From NCBI GenBank assembly GCA_050008575.1, contig JBEKMJ010000006.1:1-64000 (forward strand): a stretch of DNA of 64,000 nucleotides. Direction: 5' to 3'. The number at the start of each line of letters is the position of its first letter. The first letter of the stretch is position 1. The notes beneath the pieces are model-generated. The model had not been told where the DNA came from and made no database searches. It saw nothing but the letters and a program-made list of their open reading frames with translations. This stretch comes from Bog-159 sp050008575 (GTDB lineage: Bacteria > Acidobacteriota > Terriglobia > Bryobacterales > Bryobacteraceae). Shown piece after piece: positions 51,374 through 60,867 of the stretch. Both the position numbers and the translations under genes were made by a program.

Positions 51374-53950
51374 TCAGGATACTGCCGCTAGTACCCGTTG
51401 GCTGGCACGCGCGCGTCTCAGGTGGGCGGCGGCTTCCGGCACGTGGGCGCGTTGCGCTTCGCCCAGTGCGGACCGCAGTTCCTCAGCGCTCGCCGGCGCA
51501 GCCTGAAGCATACGGATGAAAGCAAGGTACGCGGGTTTGTCAACGTGTGGCGCCTCCACCACGGCTTGAACCAGGCGCTGGGCGCTGTCCGGGTTCTTGA
51601 CCGCCTCTAAGGCGAAATGAAGGGCGCCCGTGCTTCTTGCGTTCGTTCTCCGGATGGCGTCGGCTAGCTCGCGCGGTAAAGTGCCCAGAACAAGCTCCAC
51701 CGGCTGATTGAAGTGATAAGATCCCAGTGCATAGCAGATCTTCCAAGGGCTGGAGCCGCCTCCGATCGTGTCGAGCACCTCCTGGTTCGCCCTCAACTCG
51801 TTGGGATCCGTGGGCCAAACCACGTGGTTGTTCGCATCGCGCACAATCAGCTCGTTCTGCAGGTCCGCCGCCCATTGCGGGTTCTCCCGAAGCTGGTAGG
51901 TATTATACGAATAGTCTACGTAGCTAGCCGGGGCGTGTACGTTGCCGAGCGTGCCCACATCCGTAAAGACCCCTTGCCGGTCTCCCACCGCCCCGCTCCA
52001 GGAGACTTTCAGCTTCAACTGAACGCCGAATAGAGCCTTACCCTTACCCAGACAAGCGCCATCGAAAGCAGGTCCGGCCATGGCTTTGACGTCCACCATC
52101 AACGAATGTGTGAAGCGTTCGACGGTGTACGAGTTGTACGTTTCCCCGACCTTTCCTCCACCGGCCGACCAGGAGTTCGTGATGTAAGGTTTGGATCCCG
52201 TCGCTGTATCGAACGAGATCACGGCGTTCTGTGCGAGCGCTTCCTGCTCGTCCGCGGTCAGTACATAGCTCAGCAGGTCGCCCGGATATGGCTCCGCGTG
52301 CGGATTCATGACGTAGGGCATTACCGAGACGGCCGGGTTAAGCGGAGTGATCTGGATGTACTGCACGGAATTGGGAACGGGCTGCGAATTGGCGTCCACG
52401 AAGTCGTACACAAACCCAGTGGCATCCGCACCGAAAAAGAACGCGGCTCCGTCGGCTTGCGGCGCCAGCACCGTTTGGCCCTTGACCACCGCCTCCTCCA
52501 GGGAAAGCGTTTGTTGATAGGTAGTGGTCGTGGTCACGGTTGTGCTTGTCTCGCTGACGTAGCCGTAACCCGCGCTGAACTCAAACGAGCCAGCCACTGA
52601 CTCGCCTTGCGCCTCCACTTTGGCCACGAGGGCCGCGCTCACGTCCACGCTCACCATGCTGGTTTTCTCCAGGGCAAACGTAATTGAGGTGGTTCCCTGA
52701 TTGGCGGCGGCCGGGTTACGCGGATCGTACTTGGCGTTCAGGTTGATGTTTTCGATCGGAATGGGCGGCGGGCCCTCGACGATTCCAACCAACAGTTTCC
52801 TTGCGGGAGTCACTTGGCCCAGACCTGTGCGGCGCATGACACCATACGGCTGGGTAGCGTAGCCGAGGGTGGTCGAAGGGTCGTGGCCCGCGGTCGCCAG
52901 GCGCAGATAAACCCGGTCGACCGGTTGTGTCGCGTTGCGCAGAGACGGGTTCACCGGGCTCCGACTTTCTTGAACGGCTCCGGGGAGGTAGGTTATAGCC
53001 ACGATACCGTCCGGCACGGGAGCCGCGAGCTCGGTCCAAACGGCCGCCGCCGTGCGTGCCCAAAGGCGCGGCGTGTACGTCACGATGCCGGGATTGGTAG
53101 TGTGCTGGGCTTGCGCGGCAGACGCGAATAGACGGCCATCCGGCGCCTTGCTCAGCTTCAGGCTAAACAAAGGAGCCCCGGACGCGTTCGCCAGGGGACC
53201 CGGCCAGACCGCCCCTTTGACGTCGAGCGACGGACGCCCGTCGATCATCCGGACCGGAATCTCTCCGACGATCGGGTTGATCGAGATGCCGCCGCCGTCA
53301 GTGAGTTCAAACAAACACACCAGAGAAAGGGGAGTTGGTTGGTCGGGCGCCGCCTGCGGGCTCAACGCTGTTACGAACTCAAACGAGAGATCCGCGAGCG
53401 CGGCGTTATCCGGCGACAGTGAGCCGATGGGGAGCGGAACATCGATCTGCGTGATGGCCGCGGCAGAATCGAGTTGACCCCACGGCAGAAAGAAAAACCG
53501 CGCCGCCGGGACAGCGCTACCGCCGCTGGTGAGCGCTCCGACCGCAATGCCATAATCGAAGGCCGACACCCAAACCAGGTTGTAGCCGGCCAACGCCAGC
53601 GCGGACGCCGCCCCCCCGAGAGGTTTCATGGCGGAAGTCAGGACCGAGAAATAATAGATGGCCTGCAGGGTCTGGCCGTCACCCGCCGGCAGGAAGGCTA
53701 GCAGGTCCGGACTTGCCGCAAGGCCTGGCGGTATGGATACCAACAGAGGCGCGGGATTCATCGCGACATAAGGCGCCGGCGCCTGAAGCGGTACTAAGGT
53801 TTTCAAGACCAGATCTGAAGTTGCGCTTCCGGCGGCGAAGCCGGTTTTTCGGTTCCCCAAGGTAAAGAAGACGCGTCCATCGAAGTACGCTGCGTTCGCA
53901 CCAGTGTTCCATGGGAATCCGCTTAAATTCCAAGAACCGTTGTTTGGCAT
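51374..53950 (-). CDS. Large protein of unknown function, possible beta-pore-forming type
   Basis: 858 residues from the ATG at 53950 (a start at 54016 would add 22). No signal peptide and no ribosome site visible. The N-terminal half is beta-rich with propeller-like stretches (FDGRVFFTLGNRKTGFAAGS, LAGYNLVWVSAFDYGIAVGA). Around residue 485-520 lies FEFSAGYGYVSETSTTVTTT followed by TTYQQTLSLEEAV, a Ser/Thr-alternating segment like the insertion loop of aerolysin/ETX-MTX2-type toxins. A Phe/Tyr-rich part and a helical C-terminus (about 730-858; Ala/Leu/Arg) follow. Sequence resemblance is local and by eye; the function is open. It lies just downstream of the LuxR-type regulator gene. Confidence 0.7.
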   Translation of the reverse strand: MPNNGSWNLSGFPWNTGANAAYFDGRVFFTLGNRKTGFAAGSATSDLVLKTLVPLQAPAPYVAMNPAPLLVSIPPGLAASPDLLAFLPAGDGQTLQAIYYFSVLTSAMKPLGGAASALALAGYNLVWVSAFDYGIAVGALTSGGSAVPAARFFFLPWGQLDSAAAITQIDVPLPIGSLSPDNAALADLSFEFVTALSPQAAPDQPTPLSLVCLFELTDGGGISINPIVGEIPVRMIDGRPSLDVKGAVWPGPLANASGAPLFSLKLSKAPDGRLFASAAQAQHTTNPGIVTYTPRLWARTAAAVWTELAAPVPDGIVAITYLPGAVQESRSPVNPSLRNATQPVDRVYLRLATAGHDPSTTLGYATQPYGVMRRTGLGQVTPARKLLVGIVEGPPPIPIENINLNAKYDPRNPAAANQGTTSITFALEKTSMVSVDVSAALVAKVEAQGESVAGSFEFSAGYGYVSETSTTVTTTTTYQQTLSLEEAVVKGQTVLAPQADGAAFFFGADATGFVYDFVDANSQPVPNSVQYIQITPLNPAVSVMPYVMNPHAEPYPGDLLSYVLTADEQEALAQNAVISFDTATGSKPYITNSWSAGGGKVGETYNSYTVERFTHSLMVDVKAMAGPAFDGACLGKGKALFGVQLKLKVSWSGAVGDRQGVFTDVGTLGNVHAPASYVDYSYNTYQLRENPQWAADLQNELIVRDANNHVVWPTDPNELRANQEVLDTIGGGSSPWKICYALGSYHFNQPVELVLGTLPRELADAIRRTNARSTGALHFALEAVKNPDSAQRLVQAVVEAPHVDKPAYLAFIRMLQAAPASAEELRSALGEAQRAHVPEAAAHLRRARASQRVLAAVS

Positions 53951-54105
53951 ATTTGTTTTTTTTGCGCTAAGGCAGGCCGTTTTTCTTCCCCCCTCGCGTC
54001 CTTTCAGAAAGAGCATATCTGGTACGGCGGGAGAAGACTATCGCTAAAACCGCGTATTTTGCGTACGCGAAGTTCGGTACTAACTACGTGGATTCGTGTA
54101 GAGCT

Positions 54106-54771
54106 TCAGCGGAGGTCGGCATAGTGCGCGATGGCGAGTTTCATCAACGCGTGCCGGCCGCGCAGTTCGAGCTTGTTGCAGATATTCGCGCGGTGGGTAT
54201 CCACCGTGCGCGGACTGACATGCAGGATTCCGGCAATTTCGCTACTGGTTTTGTATTCGGCTAATAGGAGGAGCACCTGGCGCTCAGTGGGTGTGAGTTG
54301 GGAAATTCCGGCCGCGCCGCCTGCCGGCGTACTCCTGGCGCGTTTCTGCTGCATCAGATATCCGGCCAGGCTCGCGCTGGCATAATAGCGCCCACGCACC
54401 ACTTCGTCGATGCATTGAGCGATTTCGACCAAGGCGGTGTCTTTAAGAACGTAGCCATTTGCTCCGACCGCCAGAGCCTTCTCGAAAAACTCAGGTTCCC
54501 GGTGAATGGTGAGGAAAACGATGAGGAGGTCCGGCAACTCCCGATGCAGTTGCTCCGCAAGCCTTAAGCCATCCAGGCCGGGCATGCTGATATCCAAGAC
54601 TACAACCTTCGGCCTGAGGGCATGGATCTGTTTCAGGGCGGCCCGGCCGTCTCCGGCCTCCGCCACCACTTTGAAGCTGGACTGTTTTTCAATGATAGTG
54701 CGCAAGCCCTGCCGTACCACCGGGTGATCGTCCACTATGACGATGCTGACGACACCGATGCCGTCCGTCAT
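54106..54771 (-). CDS. NarL/LuxR-type response regulator
   Basis: 221 residues. Receiver (about 7-120): VDDHPV pocket, Asp in VVVLDISMPGLDG, Thr in FLTIHRE and Lys in YVLKDTALVE. C-terminal LuxR helix-turn-helix (about 155-218): LTPTERQVLLLLAEYKTSSE, HVSPRTVDTHRANICNKLEL. The start overlaps the kinase stop by four bases, so the pair is a coupled two-component system. Target genes unknown; the 858-aa gene lies 155 bases downstream on the same strand. Confidence 0.93.
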   Translation of the reverse strand: MTDGIGVVSIVIVDDHPVVRQGLRTIIEKQSSFKVVAEAGDGRAALKQIHALRPKVVVLDISMPGLDGLRLAEQLHRELPDLLIVFLTIHREPEFFEKALAVGANGYVLKDTALVEIAQCIDEVVRGRYYASASLAGYLMQQKRARSTPAGGAAGISQLTPTERQVLLLLAEYKTSSEIAGILHVSPRTVDTHRANICNKLELRGRHALMKLAIAHYADLR

Positions 54772-57764
54772 TTCCCGGCGCTCCCGGCTACCGTCACGCT
54801 GATTGCGGTGCCTTCCCCTGGCGTCGAATGGATCGTCAGATGGGCTCCCAGCAGCTTGGCCCTTTCGGTCATGCCCCTAAGTCCCAAACCGGCCTGCTCT
54901 GCCTGCGCAGCCAGGTGGAATCCGCTGCCGTTGTCCGTGACCAGCATCGACAAGCCGTCCGGGCGCCGCACCGACTTCGCATGCGCCTCGGTCGCACCGG
55001 AGTGTTTCAGGATGTTGTTCACGGCTTCCTGCACGATGCGGTAAAGATAAATCTCATTGTCGCGCGATAGCACGCCATCGATGTCCTCGATGCGAACCGT
55101 GAACCGGATCGTGGCAGCTCGCGCCGCATTCGCAATCATCGCCTCAATGGCCTTGGAGAGCCCCAACCGATCCAGGTGGTACGGACGAAGATCGTAGGCG
55201 ATATCGCGTACCTCGGTCAACGCTTCATCCGCGGCGTTTACGATTTCCTCCATTTGTTCAAAAGCCCTTACCGCATCGCGCTGTCCGGTGAGGCTGACGA
55301 GGGCCCGGTTCTTGATAATCGCCAAGGTCTGGCCCAACGAATCGTGCAGTTCGGCGGCAATCCGCTGGCGCTCGGTTTCTTGCGATTCAATTAGCCGGCG
55401 GGAGAATTTCCACTGTTCCAAAGCGGCCTGCCGGTACGCCTGGACTCGTCTTCGATACAGTCCGGCTATGGACATGGCAAGCGCAAGGGCCACGATGGAA
55501 CGAAACCACCAGGTCACCCAAAACGCCGGCTTGACGATCACTGCCAGGCGGGTTTCCGCCGCGTTCCAGACGCCATCGCCATTTGCCGCAGTCAGCCGGA
55601 ATTCGAATTTACCAGGGGGCAGATGACTATAAAACGCGGACCGGCGCGTGCCGGCCTCGATCCAGTCCCGCTGCAAATCAGCCAGGCGATAGCGGAAGCG
55701 CACGGCCTCGGGCGCGGCGAAGTTAAGGCCCGTATAGCGAATCTCGAGCTCTGCCGCGCTGGGCGGCAGTTCCAGCGCCCGGGTGGGATCTACGGGCTGA
55801 AGGTCCACCAGGATCTGTTCGATCACCACGGGCGGGGGCGGCTGGTTGGTCCGCAGTTCGCCTGGCGCCAGCACGGCGACACCCTCTTGGGTGGGGAACC
55901 ACAACGCACCGCCGCGAGTTTGCCAACCGGCCGGACTGGCGCCGCCATTCGTTTCGCGGTTCCGCATCCCTTCGGACACGCCGAATGAACGGGCTGACGC
56001 GATCTGGCCGCCATGCTCGGCAACGCGATCCAGTTCGCGCCGGCTGACGCGGTGAATGCCGCGATTGCCGCTAAGCCACAAGTCGCCGGCCGCGTCCTCC
56101 AGAATGCACGATACGATGTTCTCCGGCAGGCCGTTGTGGGAATTGAAGGTTGTGAAATGGCCGTTTTTAAAACGTCCGAGCCCACCTCCGTAGGTGCCTA
56201 TCCAGGCGGCTCCATCGGAATCGAAGTGGATGGCACGGACGAAGTTGTGCGGCAGTCCGGATTCGCGCGTATAGTTGGTGAAAACTCCACTCGCGAACCG
56301 CGAGATTCCGCCCGTGGTGCCAATCCAGAGAGCTCCCGAACTATCCTCGGTCAGAAAGCGGACCTCGTCTTCCACCAGGCCGTCGCGCTTTCGGTAGATG
56401 CGAAACCTTCCAGCGTCGAAGACGTTCAGTCCGTCGCCGGTTCCGATCCACAACGTACCTTTGCGGTCGCGATAAATCGAAGTAACCCAGTTATCCGAGA
56501 GACCGTCGCGCGCACTTGTGTAGTTGTGAATCGCGCCGTGCGCCAGGTGGGCCAGTCCGCCTCGGGTGCCGATCCAAAGGGAGCCATCCGTGTCTTCCGC
56601 CAGAGACCACACGCAGAGGTCGGGAAGGCCTTGCGCAGTGCCATAGATTCGATAGGACCGGCCATCGAAGCGAACGAGTCCTCCGCAGGTGAGTCCGTAC
56701 CACATGATGCCGTTCAGGTCTTCGAGTACGGGGACCACGTTGTCCGCCGGAAGCTGCCCACCTACTCCGACCATTCTCACTTGCCGTTTCTTCAGACAAT
56801 TCAATCCGCGGGCGTTCGTTCCGATCCACAGGTTGCCTTCCGCATCTTCTGTGACGGAACGGATATAATCCTCGGTGAGTCCGTCGGCGGTTCCGTATCG
56901 TATCCAGGAAGTCGCGTTGGGCCGCCGCCGCCACAAGCCGTCCTTGGCGCCGACCCACAGGCTGTGTCCGGAATCTTCGAAGATGCTGCGGATTTCTCCG
57001 CGCAACTGCCGGATTGCCATTCCCGGGATCGGCGTGGCTATGGAGAAACGCCACAAACCGGTACTGGTTCCCGCCCACAGCGTGCCCGATTGATCCGCGT
57101 ACAGAGATGTGACGGCAGCTTGTGTCGGGCGGAACTCGCTAACCCGGCCACGCTGCAACCGTGCGATTCCGCCATTGGTCCCAATCCACAAGCTGTCACG
57201 GCCGCGGGCGAGCGAGAGCATGTCTTGGCCGCTCAGCTCGCGGCTCGGAACGTAAGCCTTGAAATGGCCTGCTTGAAAAGTGGCCAGGCCCTTCCAAGTA
57301 GCCGCCCAGAGATTTCCCGCCTCATCCAGGTTGACCGCTCGAATGTAGTCGCTGGGAAGTCCATCGCGAGTGGTATATGCCCTTGTTTCACCTTTGTAGT
57401 AACGGATGAGGCCGCTTTCCTGAGTGCCGATCCAAAGGGCGCCTTGACTGTCTTCGCAAAGACCAATAATGCGGTTGCTCCCGATTCCGGGCTTCGTGCT
57501 GGCGTCCAGAGTGGTAAACGATAGCCCGTCGAATCGGACCAGTCCGCCGAACGTTGCCAGCCAAAGATACCGATCGTGCGTTTGCGTCAGCGCCAGCACC
57601 GAACCCTGTGGCAGGCCTTTGGCGGTTCCCCATGTCTCCACGACGTACTCGGCCCCGAGGCCGTGGGCGCCATCCCACGGTATTGTTCCAGGCGGGATGG
57701 CGCCCAACGGTCCGCAACTCGCTGCCGACAAGATCAATATCGCGCCCGAAATCAAATAATTCAT
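54768..57764 (-). CDS. Two-component propeller sensor histidine kinase (HisKA_3)
   Basis: 998 residues. Signal peptide/anchor at the start (YLISGAILILSAASCG), then about 14 propeller blades of the two-component sensor type (ALWIGTQESGLIRYYKGETR, DLWLSGNRGIHRV), a Y_Y_Y domain (about 650-740; FRYRLADLQRDWIEAGTRRS, LPPGKFEFRLTAANGDG), a membrane helix (about 765; VALALAMSIAGLY), a HisKA_3 dimerisation domain with the phospho-acceptor His in IAAELHDSLGQTLAI, and an ATPase domain (IVQEAVNNILKHSGAT, DNGSGFHL, GLGLRGM). An outer ligand is sensed in the periplasm. It forms a pair with the NarL-type regulator. The truncated gene at 11017-12457 belongs to the same type. Confidence 0.93.
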   Translation of the reverse strand: MNYLISGAILILSAASCGPLGAIPPGTIPWDGAHGLGAEYVVETWGTAKGLPQGSVLALTQTHDRYLWLATFGGLVRFDGLSFTTLDASTKPGIGSNRIIGLCEDSQGALWIGTQESGLIRYYKGETRAYTTRDGLPSDYIRAVNLDEAGNLWAATWKGLATFQAGHFKAYVPSRELSGQDMLSLARGRDSLWIGTNGGIARLQRGRVSEFRPTQAAVTSLYADQSGTLWAGTSTGLWRFSIATPIPGMAIRQLRGEIRSIFEDSGHSLWVGAKDGLWRRRPNATSWIRYGTADGLTEDYIRSVTEDAEGNLWIGTNARGLNCLKKRQVRMVGVGGQLPADNVVPVLEDLNGIMWYGLTCGGLVRFDGRSYRIYGTAQGLPDLCVWSLAEDTDGSLWIGTRGGLAHLAHGAIHNYTSARDGLSDNWVTSIYRDRKGTLWIGTGDGLNVFDAGRFRIYRKRDGLVEDEVRFLTEDSSGALWIGTTGGISRFASGVFTNYTRESGLPHNFVRAIHFDSDGAAWIGTYGGGLGRFKNGHFTTFNSHNGLPENIVSCILEDAAGDLWLSGNRGIHRVSRRELDRVAEHGGQIASARSFGVSEGMRNRETNGGASPAGWQTRGGALWFPTQEGVAVLAPGELRTNQPPPPVVIEQILVDLQPVDPTRALELPPSAAELEIRYTGLNFAAPEAVRFRYRLADLQRDWIEAGTRRSAFYSHLPPGKFEFRLTAANGDGVWNAAETRLAVIVKPAFWVTWWFRSIVALALAMSIAGLYRRRVQAYRQAALEQWKFSRRLIESQETERQRIAAELHDSLGQTLAIIKNRALVSLTGQRDAVRAFEQMEEIVNAADEALTEVRDIAYDLRPYHLDRLGLSKAIEAMIANAARAATIRFTVRIEDIDGVLSRDNEIYLYRIVQEAVNNILKHSGATEAHAKSVRRPDGLSMLVTDNGSGFHLAAQAEQAGLGLRGMTERAKLLGAHLTIHSTPGEGTAISVTVAGSAGK

Positions 57765-58292
57765 AGACGCATAAGTCTAAAACTGGGCAGGTTCTGGCAG
57801 AAGGTTGGCCGTTCCCATTCAATCCACTTTGTCCCGTAAGAACAGTATAGTGTCGCGAGCGAGCTATATCGGTGACTTTAAATACAATTCATGCCCAGTC
57901 GCCAGAATTGGCGCGAATCATTCGTCGTTATCCCGACGAGGCTGGCCACTCCGGTCAGATCGGTCCGCGGAATCTTGCCGGCCAAACCCACGTTACCTGG
58001 ACGAGTCCCTCCTCGGGACCCTGGCCGTCCCGTGCATGCCGGGAAGGTTTGGGAGCAAAAGCTGCATATCGTCGTCAGCGTGCCTTTTGGGGTGATTTTG
58101 AAAATCGTTCCACCCGCAGATTCTGATCCAGGGCCGGTAGTGTCTCAGGTTCAATCTCGGGATTGGGGAAGCGGGGCGGACCTCGGGTTATTGGCCACAC
58201 CGACAATGCGGCGCGCAGATAGTGTTCAACCTCACCTCCGCGCGACAGTCGGCTCAAGCTATTCTGAAGAACGTGGGAGGGAGATTTGCAGC
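57765..58292. other. Gene-free stretch
   Basis: About 520 bases between divergent genes. Open frames on the plus strand run through from 57891 into the reductase, but the part before 58293 is not protein-like. No repeats or clear promoter were recognised. Confidence 0.4.
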
Positions 58293-58826
58293 ATGGCAAA
58301 ACTTGTCTACGGATTGAGCCAGTCCCTCGATGGCTACGTCGACCACATGAAGCTTGGGCCGCCTCCGCCCGCGGCCTTCCGTCACTTCATCGAGCTGGTG
58401 CGTGGCCTGACGGGAGTCGTCTACGGTCGCCACATGTACGAGATCATGCGTTATTGGGACGAAGATCTTCCTGATTGGGACGCGGAGGATCGCGACTTCG
58501 CGGTGGCGTGGCGGAGCCAGCCGAAGTGGGTCGTGTCGCGTTCCCTCAAGTCAGTTGGTCCCAACGCCACCCTTGTCGCGGATGACTTCGAGAAGGTGAT
58601 ACGCGGGCTGAAGGCTGAACTGGCTGGCGAGATTCAAGTTGGCGGACCAGTCCTGGCGCAAAGCCTGACCGATGCCGGTCTTATCGATGAGTATCAACTC
58701 TACCTCCGCCCCGTCGTGCTTGGTGGTGGCACGCCATTCTTCGCCGGCCCCCGGCCGCCGCTCCACCTGGTCGCCAGCGATTTAATCGCCGATGACGTGA
58801 TTCGGTTGACGTACGTTCCTGCTTAA
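58293..58826 (+). CDS. Dihydrofolate reductase-like protein (RibD C-terminal fold)
   Basis: 177 residues from the ATG at 58293, with GGGAGGGAG about eleven bases upstream. The fold is that of the RibD C-terminal/dihydrofolate reductase family: LVYGLSQSLDGYVD at the start, GVVYGRHMYEIMRYW, KWVVSRSL, IQVGGPVLAQSLTDAGLIDE and LRPVVLGGGTPFF. Members are often annotated as dihydrofolate reductase although activity is rarely shown. NADPH-dependent reduction is likely, substrate unknown. Confidence 0.9.
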   Translation: MAKLVYGLSQSLDGYVDHMKLGPPPPAAFRHFIELVRGLTGVVYGRHMYEIMRYWDEDLPDWDAEDRDFAVAWRSQPKWVVSRSLKSVGPNATLVADDFEKVIRGLKAELAGEIQVGGPVLAQSLTDAGLIDEYQLYLRPVVLGGGTPFFAGPRPPLHLVASDLIADDVIRLTYVPA

Positions 58827-58925
58827 TCGCGCGACTTGCCCGACGGAATTGGCGCTCAGAAATTCAAACTGAGACACTACGCCTCGCGCAACAAGCCCAG
58901 CGATAGATCGCCCAGCGTATCCGAA

Positions 58926-58966
58926 AGCTGATAGCTGAAAGCTGATAGCCGATACCTGAAAGCTAC
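58926..58966. repeat. AGCTGATAGCTGAAAGC-type repeat, touching a stop codon
   Basis: AGCTGATAGCTGAAAGCTGA followed by TAGCCGATACCTGAAAGCTA. It ends at the TAG stop of the next minus-strand gene, as the copy at 26771-26790 does for clpP. Confidence 0.75.
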
Positions 58967-59739
58967 TTCACTTCCGAGCCCAGCCCCGCGTACTCTTCCT
59001 TCACCTTGATCACTTTGCTGCCGTTAAACGTCACAAACACGATCTTGCCGGGCGGTTGGCCGAAAACCCAATCTTCCAGCTCGACGCCGTCCTTCACCTC
59101 GCGGGATTTGTGATTGGGACGCCCCATCGCCAGCAGCACCTGGTCGCGATCCATGCCCTCGATCACCTTTTTGTCGTGGATGGCCGTCTGCACTTCCGGC
59201 GGCAGCACCTCCGCATACAGGGTGGTGGCGCTGCGCTTTTCAAAGTCCAGCACCGGCGCCAGCATCTTTTTCACCTCGGCGGCCTTCATCGGCTCCAGCG
59301 GTTTATGGAAGAGAATTTCGAGAGTGGTGCCGCCCGGCGCGTTGGAATCGCCCTTGCCCAGAGGAGTCATATTGCCGCCTCCGCCCATGCCGCCGCCGAT
59401 CTGTGCGCTGTCGTACCACTTGCGCCCCCCATTGAACCCGCCGTTGATCTGCAGCACCAATTTGTCGGAGTCGATGAACACCTTGGTGATCTGCACCAGG
59501 TCTCCGACGCGTCCCGCCGGACCGTATTCCCGGGAGGCCGCTTGCCACGCCTTCTTGTCGAACGATCCCGTGGCTTCGAAGGGCAGAGCCTTCTTGGCGC
59601 GCGGCAGCAACTGCTTCACAGTTGCATATTCCGCCACCAGGCCGCGCATCAATTCGATGCGATCCTGCTCGGTGAGTTTGTCCGCCGCAGGCAGCAGCGG
59701 CGTCACGAAGATGGCGATAACGGCGGTCCAGGCACGCAT
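58963..59739 (-). CDS. Exported protein with BamE/SmpA-like C-terminal domain
   Basis: 258 residues with a signal peptide (AWTAVIAIFVTPLLPAADK). The N-terminal region is helical (about 25-70). A Gly-rich loop (SAQIGGGMGGGGNMTPLGKG) occurs at about 125-145. The C-terminus (about 190-250) contains KKVIEGMDRDQVLLAMGRPN followed by WVFGQPPGKIVFVTFNG, the SmpA/OmlA (BamE) pattern xIxxGMxxxxVxxxLGxP; such domains act in outer-membrane protein assembly or bind periplasmic partners. Its start overlaps the 3' end of the CPBP gene by 37 bases, so they are cotranscribed. Confidence 0.8.
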   Translation of the reverse strand: MRAWTAVIAIFVTPLLPAADKLTEQDRIELMRGLVAEYATVKQLLPRAKKALPFEATGSFDKKAWQAASREYGPAGRVGDLVQITKVFIDSDKLVLQINGGFNGGRKWYDSAQIGGGMGGGGNMTPLGKGDSNAPGGTTLEILFHKPLEPMKAAEVKKMLAPVLDFEKRSATTLYAEVLPPEVQTAIHDKKVIEGMDRDQVLLAMGRPNHKSREVKDGVELEDWVFGQPPGKIVFVTFNGSKVIKVKEEYAGLGSEVK

Positions 59740-60605
59740 GTCACATCACCGGCGGGCGGGTCCAGCAGGGCGGACGATTGCCGCCGCAATGGGGCTTTCC
59801 ATAGATACGCCAACAGCAGAAACAGTACGGCCGAGGTCAGAATACTGCCTTCCGGACCATACTCGCCGCCGCTCCAAAGCGTACCGGCGGACCATCGCAT
59901 GCTGAATCCCGTCAATCTTATTGTAAGCCCGCTGACGTTGACGCCGAAAAGCGGAAGTGTAAAGTTCCACCCGAAATGCAAGCCGATGGGCAGCCACAGG
60001 TCATGGCTGCGCAGGAAGGCGTAGCCGAACAGTACGCCGAATCCCGCCGTATTCGCCAAGCCCAGCCAGGTAGCGTGGGGATTGCCCGCATGCAGCGCGG
60101 CGAAGATCGCGCCCACCGGCAGGACCGTGGCCCAGCCGCCCAACGCGCGCAGCAAGACCTGAAAGCCGAATCCACGGAACAGCAATTCCTCGCCCGCCGA
60201 CCCGAACAGCAGCAGTACGGAAACAAAAAACAATGAAGACAGGCTGGCTGGGCCGCCGGGATCTCTCTCGAGGCGCGCCGCGTGGAAGAGCAGAACGCCG
60301 GCTAGCACCAACGCGGCCGCTCCCATTCCGCCGAGGCAGCCGAATCCCAAGTTCACCAGAGCGGCTTTATCGCCCTGCAGTCCGATGGCGGCGATGCCCC
60401 GCTGCGCGTAAATCCGCAGGCACAGACTATTGCTGAACACGGCGGCCAGCAAGCCCGCGGTGGTGATGCCCACCATGTATCCGCCGAGCCAATACAGCAG
60501 CGGGCCGAGCACGAAGGCCGCGGCGAAATAGAGGGAAACATAAACAACCACTTTAATTGTGAGGTGAAGCGCGTCGGCACGGCCCGCTTGGATCGGCGCA
60601 CTCAT
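59703..60605 (-). CDS. CPBP-type intramembrane metalloprotease
   Basis: 300 residues with about eight membrane helices. The CAAX/CPBP (Abi) signature is present: EELLFRGFGFQVLLR (EExxxR, Glu ligands), then FAALHAGN (His) and IGLHFGWNFTLPLF (second His with Asn). Such enzymes cleave substrates in the membrane; bacterial members act in protein maturation or bacteriocin immunity. Overlaps the downstream exported protein. Confidence 0.9.
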   Translation of the reverse strand: MSAPIQAGRADALHLTIKVVVYVSLYFAAAFVLGPLLYWLGGYMVGITTAGLLAAVFSNSLCLRIYAQRGIAAIGLQGDKAALVNLGFGCLGGMGAAALVLAGVLLFHAARLERDPGGPASLSSLFFVSVLLLFGSAGEELLFRGFGFQVLLRALGGWATVLPVGAIFAALHAGNPHATWLGLANTAGFGVLFGYAFLRSHDLWLPIGLHFGWNFTLPLFGVNVSGLTIRLTGFSMRWSAGTLWSGGEYGPEGSILTSAVLFLLLAYLWKAPLRRQSSALLDPPAGDVTCVPGPPLSPSS

Positions 60606-60689
60606 TTGGATAACCGGTGAATTGTGGGGCGGACCTCCTGGTCCTCGGGCGCGCCCCCGGCCGCCCCGCGATAATTCCCAAACTCCTGC

Positions 60690-60850
60690 GTATTCCGCAC
60701 CGGACGATCGTAGCTCTCTTCCTGCCAGAAGGACGCTCCCGTCAACGCCAACATGGCGGTGCCGCGTTTGGCGGCGATGCCTTTTAGAGATTTCGTCGGT
60801 TTGGGCAATGGAACGGCCGGGGTGGCGGGCGAATGGACGTGGTTTGGCCT
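60690..60850 (-). pseudogene. REP-associated tyrosine transposase (RAYT, Y1_Tnp) remnant
   Basis: Minus-strand frame: RRPNHVHSPATPAVPLPKPT, KSLKGIAAKRGTAMLALTGA, SFWQEESYDRPVRNTQEFGN. The PNHVH motif is the HUH metal site of IS200-like/RAYT transposases; KSLKGxxAKR and FWQEESYDxxVRNxxEF are family landmarks, with the catalytic Tyr in the last part. About 50 residues remain of a protein of about 150-200. On both sides the sequence goes into the GC palindromes (60868-60925 upstream; GGACCAGGAGGTCCGCCC at about 60630 downstream). Confidence 0.65.
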
Positions 60851-60867
60851 ACGCAGCACTGGCGCGC

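Noticed and set aside
56013..57524. Plus-strand frame of 503 codons opposite the propeller kinase
   Set aside because: Shadow; the minus strand shows regular propeller blades and a complete kinase.
57891..58292. Extended N-terminus for the dihydrofolate reductase-like protein
   Set aside because: The upstream part lacks family similarity; the ATG at 58293 has a ribosome site and matches the family start.
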